Shown here piece by piece: positions 1-6,781 of a stretch of 45,567 bases of DNA. How positions within the stretch are numbered: position 1 is the first letter of the stretch; every line of letters begins with the position of its first letter. Made by a program: the position numbers and the translations under genes. Under the pieces are notes generated by a model. That model ran no database searches, was not told the origin of the DNA, and saw only the letters and a program-made list of their open reading frames with translations. Origin of the DNA: an uncultured Eubacteriales bacterium (GTDB lineage Bacteria > Bacillota > Clostridia > Christensenellales > Aristaeellaceae); assembly GCA_902773895.1 (NCBI GenBank), contig CACYGB010000006.1, positions 1 through 45,567 on the forward strand. The letters are read 5' to 3'.

Positions 1-108
1 CCCTGGAGCCATTTTGCACTGCTGATGCCAGACAACATGCCCATACTCTTGAAATGCCGATTCGGCGTCGTAAATGTCTGGGCTGCATGGAATGAGCCAG
101 CTGGCCAT
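1..108 (-). CDS. N-terminal fragment of an EVE/PUA-like protein, cut by window edge
   Basis: The reverse strand encodes 36 codons starting at ATG 108, preceded by an AGAGG-type ribosome site, and runs off the window. The visible start (MASWLIPCSPDIYDAESAF, then a Trp and Cys) resembles the opening of small EVE/PUA-fold proteins, which carry a pattern like W-L-I-P-C-N-P-x-x-Y-D-x-x-x-A-F and are often found beside restriction genes. It starts 25 bp after the hsdR remnant stop on the same strand, so the two were probably co-transcribed. The domain call rests on a short N-terminal pattern and is tentative. The rest of the gene lies outside the window. Confidence 0.4.
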   Translation of the reverse strand, partial: MASWLIPCSPDIYDAESAFQEYGHVVWHQQCKMAPG

Positions 109-133
109 AATCTCGACCTCTTTTGTGCATAGG

Positions 134-763
134 TTATGCAGCTTCCGGTGCGATAACATCATGGAACATTTTCACAATGCTCAACAATGCGCCGGTTTTC
201 TCGTTGAAATTGTCAGGGTTATATGTTGTCCGGAAAGGGTCCCTGCTGATCAGATCCATCGGAACAATGTCTCCATTCTGACGGACAAAGCTGACGATTT
301 CACGAATGAACTCTTGCTGAATCGAATTGAACCGGTACGCATGCTCCCACTCGGCCAGTTTTTCGTTGATCGTCTTATTGTCCAGTCCAACCAACTGCCG
401 GATGAAGGCTGCGGGAGTCATCCCTTTGGCATATTTCGTGAAGTCCTCTTCTGTGCCCAGACCGTTCAGGATCTGTTCCAGGTGCTTGAGTTCAAAAGTG
501 GTAATCGGCTGAAGTGTTTTAATCTTTTCGATTGTCGAATCATCACTGTTTTGAAGCAGATAATCCAGGACCTTTTGCTTGTAGTTCCTGAAGTCGGGAG
601 AGACAGGCACATGGCCGCCCTTTTTCTCGATGACGCTGTCCTCAAACTTTGTCAGCAAGTCGATGACCGGCCCATGTACTCCATTTGCTAAGCGGACTCT
701 CATGATATTGTTGCTATAATTCGCCCTATTGTCTTCACCTAAATATACTGATACACGACCCAA
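134..763 (-). pseudogene. hsdR: 3' remnant of type I restriction enzyme R subunit (hsdR)
   Basis: About 209 residues remain, matching the C-terminal helical region of type I restriction HsdR subunits. Examples are AAFIRQLVGLDNKTINEKLA followed by a segment with IREIVSFVRQNGDIVP and a DPF motif, compared with the family pattern F-V-R-x-L-V-G-L-D and its late G-x-x-D-P-x-x-L region. A complete HsdR is about 900-1100 residues with a PD-(D/E)xK nuclease and DEAD helicase. All of that is missing. The frame stays open upstream to about 839 with no convincing continuation, so TTG 763 is only the first possible start. The 5' part was lost where the integrase remnant begins. A nonfunctional relic is most likely. 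Confidence 0.7.
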
Positions 764-797
764 GCTACTATCAGAGGTGTAGTATCGACCTATTTTC

Positions 798-1169
798 GTG
801 ATGGATTGGCTGAAAGAGTGGAAAAAGGAACAGGCTGTTCAGCGGCTATCCCTGGGGGATAAATGGGGAGATGAATTTGACGGGCTTGTGTTTACTGATG
901 AAATGGGAAAACACATGAAGAACACCACCTTAACCCATGAGGCTACCATGCTTGGAAAGAAAATCGGAAAAGAAGGTTTCCGTTTCCATGATCTGAGGCA
1001 TAGTTACGCCGTTGCTGCTATCCGTGCTGGGGATGATATGAAAACCGTTTCAAGCAACCTGGGCCACACTACAATCAGCATCACGATGGATATTTACGCC
1101 AGCTTCACCGATGACATGGCAACGGCATCTGCAAACCGCATGAACGCCTATATCAGCGCCAATTTCTAA
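798..1169 (+). pseudogene. C-terminal catalytic fragment of a tyrosine recombinase/integrase
   Basis: The 123 codons cover only the end of a phage/ICE-type integrase. The HxxR motif is at residues 64-67 (HDLRHS), the second His at 90 (LGH) and the nucleophile Tyr at 100 (MDIYA), as in Tn916-like and prophage integrases. The arm-binding and core-binding domains and the first catalytic Arg, normally some 200 further residues, are absent. A stop codon lies just upstream in frame at 780-782. The gene ends 85 bp from the 3' end of tRNA-Trp, the usual place for an integrase that recombines into a tRNA gene. It is probably inactive, and base composition is more AT-rich than the region after 1800. 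Confidence 0.8.
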
Positions 1170-1173
1170 GCTG

Positions 1174-1197
1174 GTGTGGGTAAAAGTGTGGGTAAAA
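1174..1197 (+). repeat. Tandem 12-bp repeat after the integrase remnant
   Basis: The 12-mer GTGTGGGTAAAA occurs twice in perfect tandem, starting 5 bp after the integrase stop and 58 bp before the tRNA-Trp 3' end. Short direct repeats at an element end can be integrase arm-type binding sites. That role is inference from position only. Confidence 0.5.
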
Positions 1198-1215
1198 GCA
1201 ATTTTTTAAGCAAAG

Positions 1216-1250
1216 AAAAAGCCCTGAAACGCTTATGTTTCAAGGCTTTT
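1216..1250 (-). terminator. Intrinsic terminator for tRNA-Trp, bidirectional in form
   Basis: Fourteen-base arms (AAAAGCCCTGAAAC and GTTTCAAGGCTTTT) enclose a 6-nt loop, with a T-rich tail on both strands. It lies directly downstream of tRNA-Trp on the minus strand and could also stop transcription leaving the island. Confidence 0.85.
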
Positions 1251-1254
1251 CTTG

Positions 1255-1328
1255 TGGCAGGGGAAGAAGGATTCGAACCCTCAACAAAGGTTTTGGAGAC
1301 CCACGTGTTACCATTACACCATTCCCCT
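1255..1328 (-). tRNA. tRNA-Trp (anticodon CCA)
   Basis: The minus strand folds as a 74-nt tRNA including encoded CCA. The acceptor stem AGGGGAA pairs perfectly with TTCCCCT, the D stem is GTGT/ACAC, the anticodon loop CTCCAAA carries CCA, and the T loop is TTCGAAT in a GAGGG/CCTTC stem (one G-U). The discriminator is G, followed by CCA. The bottom pair of the anticodon stem is a U-U mismatch. It resembles Bacillota tRNA-Trp, which also begins AGGGG. An integrase remnant abuts its 3' end, consistent with use as an attachment site. A Trp-type T-box leader lies divergently about 190 bp away. Confidence 0.93.
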
Positions 1329-1341
1329 GTGCAACGGGTGT

Positions 1342-1370
1342 ATTATACCGCAGGAGCTGAAAATTGTCAA
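1342..1370 (-). promoter_or_regulatory. Sigma-A promoter of tRNA-Trp
   Basis: On the minus strand a perfect TTGACA (1370-1365) and TATAAT (1347-1342) are separated by 17 bp, about 13 bp before the mature tRNA 5' end. Both hexamers match consensus exactly, as expected for a stable RNA gene. Bases 1371-1487 hold nothing else that I recognise. Confidence 0.92.
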
Positions 1371-1487
1371 CCACATTTTTCGGGAAAAAGGTTTGCTCCG
1401 GCGGGCCGCAGGCGGGAAGGGTTTTCCTGCGGTTTTCAGGCGGGCTTTCGTCATTGTTTCAGGATTGTTTTTTGTGCCGATGGCCTC

Positions 1488-1516
1488 TTGACAGGCGTTT
1501 TTTCCGGCGCTATAAT
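1488..1516 (+). promoter_or_regulatory. Sigma-A promoter of the Trp-type T-box/ABC operon
   Basis: Consensus TTGACA (1488-1493), a 17-bp spacer and consensus TATAAT (1511-1516). Transcription should start near 1523 and produce a leader of about 330 nt before the first gene. Confidence 0.92.
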
Positions 1517-1519
1517 GCA

Positions 1520-1790
1520 GCCATTCAAAGGCCATTCCCGGAAAACGTGCTGCGATGGAACGCCTTGCAGAGAGCCCCTGGCGCTGGAAACGGGGCAGGC
1601 GATGCGCAGGAATTCCTTCCGGGAGCTGCAGCCTGAAGGGCGCATTGCCTGGTAGGGCCCGCCGGAATCCCGCCGTTATCGGGAAGGGCAATGATAGTTG
1701 CCCGTGAAGGCTTCCCAGGGAAGCAAATTGAGGTGGTACCGCGGATGATATTCATTCGCCCTCAGCGTTGCGGAGGGCGGATTTTTTATT
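1520..1790 (+). promoter_or_regulatory. T-box riboswitch leader, probably tRNA-Trp responsive
   Basis: The T-box core GAGGTGGTACCGCGG is at 1730-1744, followed by an intrinsic terminator (CGCCCTC/GAGGGCG, then T6) at 1757-1788. Stem I features include AGAGAG near 1572 and a GGAGCTG segment near 1622. A TGG triplet at 1650-1652, followed by TAGG, is a plausible specifier codon. T-box leaders read uncharged tRNA and allow readthrough when the cognate amino acid is short. The Trp assignment rests on the TGG candidate, the adjacent tRNA-Trp and the transporter family. I could not fold stem I rigorously, so the specifier position is moderately certain. Confidence 0.85.
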
Positions 1791-1855
1791 ACCCGGCATC
1801 CTTTCCGGATCGAATCCGGTGATGGATATATTTTTTTATTAAGGAGGACACAACC

Positions 1856-2824
1856 ATGAAGAAAATCGCTGCTTTGATCCTGTCGCTGATCCTTGGTGTT
1901 TCCTGCTTTTCCGCCGTGGCGGAGGATAAGCCGGTGATTGGCATCATCCAGCTGATGGAGCACGTGGCCCTGAGCGCCGCGCGGGAAGGCTTTATCGACG
2001 CGCTGAAGGCCAATGGCTATGAAGACGGCGTAAACATCACCATTGATTATCAGAACGGCCAGGGCGAAACGACCAACCTGTCCACCATCGCCGACCGCTT
2101 TGTGGGCGAAAAGGCGGACCTGGTGCTGGCGATCGCGACCCCGGCGGCCCAGATGATGGCCAGCAAAACGGAAACCATTCCGATCCTGGGAACGGCCATT
2201 ACGGATTACGTGGAAGCGCTGCTGGCGGAAAGCAATGAAAAGCCCGGCTACAACATCACCGGCACCTCCGACATGAACCCCATTGCCGACCAGATCGCCC
2301 TGCTGAAGGAGCTGGTGCCGGATGCGAAGACGGTGGGCGTGCTGTACACCTCCTCCGAAACCAATTCCGTGCTGCAGGCCAAAATCGCCCGGGAAGCCAT
2401 TGAAAAGCTGGGCATGACCTACACCGAGGTCACCGTTACCGGCACCAACGACGTGCAGCAGGCCACCCAGCGCATCGTGGGCCAGTGCGATGCCATTTAC
2501 ATCCCCACGGACAACGTGTTTGCCTCCTCCATGGCCATCGTGTTCGGCGTGACGGGCGAAAGCAAGACCCCCGTGATCTGCGGTGAAGAGGGCATGACCA
2601 TGGCCGGCGGCCTGGCCACCCTGGGCATCAGCTATTATGACCTGGGATACCAGACCGGCGTGATGGCCGTGCAGGTGCTGCAGGGCGCCAGCGTGTCCGA
2701 TATGCCCATTCAGTTTGCCACCGGGTTTGAATACCGCGTGAACCAGACCGTGGCGGACGAAATCGGCTTCCAGATCCCGGAAAAATACCAGCCGTACGCG
2801 GTGAAAATGGATCTGGCGGAATAA
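1856..2824 (+). CDS. ABC transporter substrate-binding protein, TrpX-like
   Basis: 322 residues with an N-terminal signal peptide (MKKIAALILSLILGV, likely cleaved after AVA at about 22), then the two-lobed fold of the ABC_sub_bind family (PF04392). Recognisable segments are VIGIIQLMEHVALSAAREGF, the IATPAAQ region, and PVICGEEGMTMAGGLATLGI. The start is fixed by AAGGAGG about 8 nt upstream. It is the first gene behind the T-box, followed by matching permease and ATPase genes. Members of this family under Trp T-box control are known as TrpX, the binding component of a tryptophan importer. Substrate is inferred from the leader, not from the protein. The mature protein should be extracytoplasmic. 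Confidence 0.82.
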   Translation: MKKIAALILSLILGVSCFSAVAEDKPVIGIIQLMEHVALSAAREGFIDALKANGYEDGVNITIDYQNGQGETTNLSTIADRFVGEKADLVLAIATPAAQMMASKTETIPILGTAITDYVEALLAESNEKPGYNITGTSDMNPIADQIALLKELVPDAKTVGVLYTSSETNSVLQAKIAREAIEKLGMTYTEVTVTGTNDVQQATQRIVGQCDAIYIPTDNVFASSMAIVFGVTGESKTPVICGEEGMTMAGGLATLGISYYDLGYQTGVMAVQVLQGASVSDMPIQFATGFEYRVNQTVADEIGFQIPEKYQPYAVKMDLAE

Positions 2825-2845
2825 AACAAGAGAAACAGAAGCGCG

Positions 2846-2871
2846 CTCCGGCGGAGATTTCTCCGCCGGAG
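2846..2871 (+). repeat. Intercistronic hairpin between binding-protein and permease genes
   Basis: Perfect 11-bp arms CTCCGGCGGAG and CTCCGCCGGAG enclose a 4-nt loop, with further partial GC pairing outside (2841-2880). There is no T-run, so it is more likely an mRNA processing or stability element that keeps binding-protein message in excess than a full terminator. Confidence 0.75.
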
Positions 2872-2903
2872 ACTGCGCGTAAAAAAGCAAGAGGGAATCG
2901 AGT

Positions 2904-3800
2904 ATGACGCAAGTATTGTTGGGGGCTGTGTCGCTGGGACTGCTGTGGTCCATTATGACCATCGGCGTCTATATTACGTACCGGATTCTGGATGTGGCCG
3001 ACCTGTCGGTGGAGGGCTCGCTGCCCCTGGGGGCCGCGGTGGCCTGCGCGCTGATCGTAAAAAAGACCGATCCGTATCTGGCGTCGCTGTGCGCCATGGG
3101 GTGCGGCTGCCTGGCCGGCCTGTGCACGGGTCTTTTGCATACCAAACTGAAAATCCCGGCGCTGCTGTCCGGCATCCTGACCATGATCGCCCTGTATTCT
3201 GTCAACCTGCGGATCATGGGCGCCCCCAACGTTTCCATCCTGCGGATGAACACGGTGTTCCGCCCCCTGATCCGGCTGGGCATGAGCAGCAGCGCCGCCA
3301 TCATCGTTGTGGGCGGCGGCTGCGCGGTGCTGCTGATTACGGTGCTGTACTGGTTCTTCGGCACGGAGCTGGGCAGCGCCATCCGCGCTACCGGCAACAA
3401 CCAGCGCATGGTGCGCGCCCAGGGCATCAACACCGACACCATGAAGATCCTGGGCCTGGTGATCAGCAACGGCCTGGTGGCCCTCAGCGGGGCGTTCATC
3501 GCGCAGAGCCAGAACTTTGCCGACGTGCAGATGGGCACCGGCAGCATCGTGATCGGCCTGGCGTCCCTGATCATCGGCGAAGTGCTCTTTGGCGGCAAGA
3601 ATTTTTACCGCCGGCTGGTGGCACTGATCCTGGGCGCGGTGGTGTACCGCATGATCATCGCCCTGGTGCTGGAAATGGGCATGAATCCCAACGACCTGAA
3701 GCTCTTCACCGCCATCACCGTGGCGCTGGCGCTGTGGCTGCCCCAGGGGAAGGAACTGCTGCGCACCGTGAAAAAATCAGCCGGAAGGGAGCGTGCCTGA
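2904..3800 (+). CDS. ABC transporter permease, TrpY-like
   Basis: 298 residues, very hydrophobic, with about eight or nine membrane segments. It fits the BPD_transp_2 permease family (PF02653), including the early IGVYITYRILDVADLSVEGS segment (residues 21-40) typical of permeases paired with PF04392 binding proteins, and a conserved RATGNNQRMVRAQGI loop that probably contacts the ATPase. Start ATG 2904 has a GAGGG site upstream. It lies 79 bp after the binding-protein gene and overlaps the region just before the ATPase start, so the three genes form one operon. Role: membrane channel of the importer. Substrate, probably tryptophan, is inferred from the T-box. Confidence 0.85.
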   Translation: MTQVLLGAVSLGLLWSIMTIGVYITYRILDVADLSVEGSLPLGAAVACALIVKKTDPYLASLCAMGCGCLAGLCTGLLHTKLKIPALLSGILTMIALYSVNLRIMGAPNVSILRMNTVFRPLIRLGMSSSAAIIVVGGGCAVLLITVLYWFFGTELGSAIRATGNNQRMVRAQGINTDTMKILGLVISNGLVALSGAFIAQSQNFADVQMGTGSIVIGLASLIIGEVLFGGKNFYRRLVALILGAVVYRMIIALVLEMGMNPNDLKLFTAITVALALWLPQGKELLRTVKKSAGRERA

Positions 3801-3801
3801 C

Positions 3802-4593
3802 ATGCTGGAAGTGCAAAACCTGACCAAGGTATTCAACCGGGGAACGGTGAATGAAAAGGTGGCCCTGTCCCAGGTGAGCCTGAAGCTGGAAGCCGGGGAT
3901 TTTGTGACCGTCATCGGCGGCAACGGCGCAGGAAAATCCACCCTGCTCAACAGCGTGGCCGGCGTGTTTCCCGCTGACGGCGGCAGGATCCTGCTGGATC
4001 AAAAGGATGTGACCCGGCTTTCGGAGCACCGGCGCGCCCAGTATCTGGGCCGCGTGTTCCAGGACCCCATGATGGGAACGGCATCGGATATGAACATTGA
4101 GGAAAACCTGGCCCTGGCGTACCGGCGCGGAAAGCGGCGTACCCTGAAATGGGGCGTCACCGGCGCGGAACGGGCCCGGTACCGGGATCTGCTGCGGGAG
4201 CTGGACCTGGGCCTGGAAAACCGGCTGACCGATAAGGTGGGCCTGCTGTCCGGGGGACAAAGGCAGGCGCTGACGCTGCTGATGGCCACGCTGCAGGCGC
4301 CCCGGCTGCTGCTGCTGGACGAGCATACCGCCGCGCTGGACCCCAAAACGGCGGCCAAGGTGCTGGCCCTGACGCAGAAACTGGTGGAAGAAAACCATTT
4401 GACCACGCTGATGGTGACCCACAATATGCACGACGCCATCCGGCTGGGCAACCGGCTGATTATGATGAACGAAGGGAAAATCGCCCTGGAAATCGCGGGA
4501 CAGCAAAAGCAGTCCCTGCACAAGGCGGACCTGATCGCCCTGTTTGAAAAATCCGGCGGTTCCCTGGAAAGCGACCGAATGCTGCTTTCCTGA
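3802..4593 (+). CDS. ABC transporter ATP-binding protein, TrpZ-like
   Basis: 263 residues with Walker A GGNGAGKST, signature LSGGQRQ, Walker B LLLLDEHTAALD and switch His in VTHNMHDA, so a complete ABC ATPase. An upstream in-frame GTG at 3793 is possible, but the GGAAGGGAG ribosome site at 3783-3791 is only 1 nt from it and 10 nt from ATG 3802, so I use ATG 3802. That start lies 1 nt after the permease stop, indicating translational coupling. It powers the importer encoded by the two preceding genes. A strong terminator follows immediately, closing the operon. Confidence 0.9.
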   Translation: MLEVQNLTKVFNRGTVNEKVALSQVSLKLEAGDFVTVIGGNGAGKSTLLNSVAGVFPADGGRILLDQKDVTRLSEHRRAQYLGRVFQDPMMGTASDMNIEENLALAYRRGKRRTLKWGVTGAERARYRDLLRELDLGLENRLTDKVGLLSGGQRQALTLLMATLQAPRLLLLDEHTAALDPKTAAKVLALTQKLVEENHLTTLMVTHNMHDAIRLGNRLIMMNEGKIALEIAGQQKQSLHKADLIALFEKSGGSLESDRMLLS

Positions 4594-4600
4594 CCCTTTC

Positions 4601-4636
4601 AAACGGCAAGGAACGGTTTGGACCTTGCCGTTTTTC
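4601..4636 (+). terminator. Intrinsic terminator of the ABC importer operon
   Basis: Arms AAACGGCAAGG and CCTTGCCGTTT enclose an 11-nt loop and run into T-rich sequence. The 3' arm overlaps the -35 box of the next promoter. Confidence 0.85.
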
Positions 4637-4653
4637 CTTTTTCGTGGTAGGAT
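4625..4653 (+). promoter_or_regulatory. Possible promoter of the M18 aminopeptidase gene
   Basis: TTGCCG (4625-4630), a 17-bp spacer and TAGGAT (4648-4653), 35 bp before the start codon. Both hexamers deviate from consensus, and the -35 sits inside the preceding terminator arm. Confidence 0.5.
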
Positions 4654-4687
4654 AGGCACGACAAACTTCTGGAACGGAGGAAAAAAG

Positions 4688-6088
4688 ATGGAACGGAAAA
4701 ACGCATGGACAACGTATGATGAAAATACGATGGCGCAGGTGGAAGAAGCGGCGAAGCGGTACCGCGCCTTTCTGGATCAGGGGAAAACGGAGCGGGAATG
4801 CGCCGCGCAGGCCGTCGAAATCGCTGAATCGGCGGGATATGAAAACCTGGAGGACGTGATCCGGCAGGGCAAAACAGTGAAGCCCGGGGATAAACTGTAT
4901 CTTTCCCAGATGAAAAAGGCCGTGATGCTGTTTCACGTGGGGGAAAAGCCCATCGAACAGGGCATGAACATCGTGGGCGCCCACATCGATTCCCCCCGGA
5001 TCGACGTGAAGCAGAATCCCTTCTATGAGGATACCGACGTCGCTTATGCCGACACCCATTACTACGGCGGCATCAAAAAGTACCAGTGGGTGGCCCGTGC
5101 CCTGGCGCTCCATGGCGTAGCGGCCAAAAAGGATGGCTCGGTGGTGGAAATCGTCATCGGTGAGGATGAAAATGACCCCGTGGTGGGGATTTCGGACCTT
5201 TTGATCCACCTGAGCCAGGAGCAGATGGTGAAGAAGGCCAGCGAAGTGATCACCGGCGAAGGCCTGGACATCATGCTGGCCGGCCGGCCCCTGGAAGGTG
5301 CGGAAAAGGAACCCGTGAAGGCGCTGCTGCTGAAGATCCTGCAGGAAAAATACGGCCTGGAGGAGGAAGACATGCTGTCCGCCGAAATCGAGGCGGTGCC
5401 TGCCGGCAGGAGCCGGGATTACGGCCTGGACCGCAGCATGATCCTGGGCTACGGCCATGACGACCGGGTGTGCGCCTATGCGGAATTGGAAGCCATGCTG
5501 AAGCTGCCTGCGGTGCCCGCGTACACCTGCTGCTGCCTGCTGGCAGATAAAGAAGAAATTGGCTCTGTGGGCGCTACGGGCATGCAGGCGAAGTATTTTG
5601 AAAACGCCGTGGCGGAACTGCTGTACCTGACCACCGGCAAAGAAAGCGACTTGACGCTGCGCCGGGCGCTGGCCAACAGCCGGATGCTGTCCTGCGACGT
5701 CAGCGCGGGGTATGATCCGCTGTACGCGTCCGCCTTTGAAAAGAAAAACGCCGCTTTCCTGGGCCGCGGTGTGTGCTACAACAAATTTACCGGTTCCCGG
5801 GGCAAGTCCGGCTCCAACGACGCCAACGCCGAATTCCTGGGCCGGCTGCGCAAGGTGATGGACGATCACCAGGTGAACTGGCAAACCGCCGAACTGGGCA
5901 AGGTGGATCTGGGCGGCGGCGGCACCATCGCCTATATTTGCGCCCTGTACGGCATGGAAGTGGTGGACAGCGGCGTGCCGGTGCTGTCCATGCACGCGCC
6001 CCAGGAAATTATCAGCAAGGCCGACCTGTACGAAGCCATCCGGGCGTACACGGTGTTCATGACCGACATCGGCCCTCAAAAGGATTGA
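4688..6088 (+). CDS. M18 family (aspartyl-type) aminopeptidase
   Basis: 466 residues, the usual size for bacterial M18 enzymes, which are cytoplasmic dinuclear-metal dodecamers removing N-terminal acidic or other residues from peptides. Metal and catalytic motifs are present in family order: GAHIDSPR, YGHDDR, DKEEIGS and the late SMHAPQE. ATG 4688 is chosen over an open frame reaching 4544 because a GGAGG site lies just upstream and similarity starts here (MERKNAWTTYDE). It is monocistronic by its own terminator. Role: peptide turnover. Exact substrate preference cannot be read from the sequence. Confidence 0.92.
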   Translation: MERKNAWTTYDENTMAQVEEAAKRYRAFLDQGKTERECAAQAVEIAESAGYENLEDVIRQGKTVKPGDKLYLSQMKKAVMLFHVGEKPIEQGMNIVGAHIDSPRIDVKQNPFYEDTDVAYADTHYYGGIKKYQWVARALALHGVAAKKDGSVVEIVIGEDENDPVVGISDLLIHLSQEQMVKKASEVITGEGLDIMLAGRPLEGAEKEPVKALLLKILQEKYGLEEEDMLSAEIEAVPAGRSRDYGLDRSMILGYGHDDRVCAYAELEAMLKLPAVPAYTCCCLLADKEEIGSVGATGMQAKYFENAVAELLYLTTGKESDLTLRRALANSRMLSCDVSAGYDPLYASAFEKKNAAFLGRGVCYNKFTGSRGKSGSNDANAEFLGRLRKVMDDHQVNWQTAELGKVDLGGGGTIAYICALYGMEVVDSGVPVLSMHAPQEIISKADLYEAIRAYTVFMTDIGPQKD

Positions 6089-6103
6089 AACAATTCTTCT
6101 TTG

Positions 6104-6135
6104 CGCTCCGTCTTTTGGGGACGGAGCGTTTTTTC
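6104..6135 (+). terminator. Intrinsic terminator after the M18 gene
   Basis: CGCTCCGTC and GACGGAGCG arms with a 7-nt loop, followed by seven T residues. Confidence 0.9.
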
Positions 6136-6157
6136 TCTTTCTTCTTTCGCGGAATTT

Positions 6158-6166
6158 TGCTATAAT
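6158..6166 (+). promoter_or_regulatory. Extended -10 promoter of the cupin gene
   Basis: TGC followed directly by consensus TATAAT (6161-6166), an extended -10 arrangement. I see no good -35 hexamer in the pyrimidine-rich stretch upstream. Confidence 0.65.
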
Positions 6167-6227
6167 AGAAAAGAAATGAGCTGCGAAAAGCAAGGGCCGG
6201 GGAATCCCGGCCGGAAGGAGGACGGCC

Positions 6228-6707
6228 ATGAACCGGGCGGAAACGCTGAAAGAAAGGTATCATCTGCTGCGCCATCCGGAGGGCGGCTGGTTTGCGGAGG
6301 TGTATACGTCGCCGTCATCGCCCGGGGTGCGGCCGGCGGCCGGCAGCATTTATTTTCTGCTGGATGAAGCGGAAATTTCCCATTTCCACCGCATCGACTG
6401 TGACGAAATCTGGTACTATCACGAAGGCTGCGGCCTGAAAATCACCGTGCTGGAAAACGGCGGAATGGAAGAGATCCTGCTGGGCATGGAGACGGGCCAG
6501 CGGGCCATGGCGCTGATCCGGCAGGGCGCGCTGTTCGCCGCGGAAAATTTGCAAAAGGACGGGTATACCTTCCTGTCCTGCGCCACCACGCCGGCCTTCC
6601 GTTACGAGGGGTTCCATCTGGCAAGCCAGCGGGAAATCCGCGCGCTGTATCCTGACGCCGCGGAAAAGGTGCTGGCGCTGGCGTATGAAAACACGGAAAA
6701 CCCGTGA
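6228..6707 (+). CDS. Cupin-fold protein of the DUF985 (Cupin_5) family
   Basis: 159 residues matching the DUF985/Cupin_5 family: an N-terminal LRHPEGGWFAEVY segment, the SIYFLLDEAEISHFHRID strand, and a DEIWYYHEG motif giving cupin-like His and Glu side chains. Family members are small cytoplasmic beta-barrel proteins of uncertain function, some related to sugar epimerase folds. No reaction is assigned. The AAGGAGG site upstream fixes the start. It has its own promoter and is followed by a GC hairpin without T-tail, so some transcription may continue into the protease gene 75 bp downstream. Confidence 0.85.
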   Translation: MNRAETLKERYHLLRHPEGGWFAEVYTSPSSPGVRPAAGSIYFLLDEAEISHFHRIDCDEIWYYHEGCGLKITVLENGGMEEILLGMETGQRAMALIRQGALFAAENLQKDGYTFLSCATTPAFRYEGFHLASQREIRALYPDAAEKVLALAYENTENP

Positions 6708-6713
6708 CCGTTT

Positions 6714-6738
6714 TTCCGCCGGGAGGAAACCGGCGGAA
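6714..6738 (+). repeat. Hairpin between cupin and C11 protease genes
   Basis: TTCCGCCGG and CCGGCGGAA arms with a 7-nt loop. There is no T-run, so it is a weak terminator or stability element. I see no separate promoter for the protease gene here. Confidence 0.6.
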
Positions 6739-6781
6739 CCTTAAAATAAGATGATTCCAAACAGGAAAGAGGGTTTGAACC

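Noticed and set aside
1176-1655. Open frame running through tRNA-Trp
   Set aside because: The translation across the tRNA (GEEGFEPST...) is the familiar artefact of reading a tRNA as protein.
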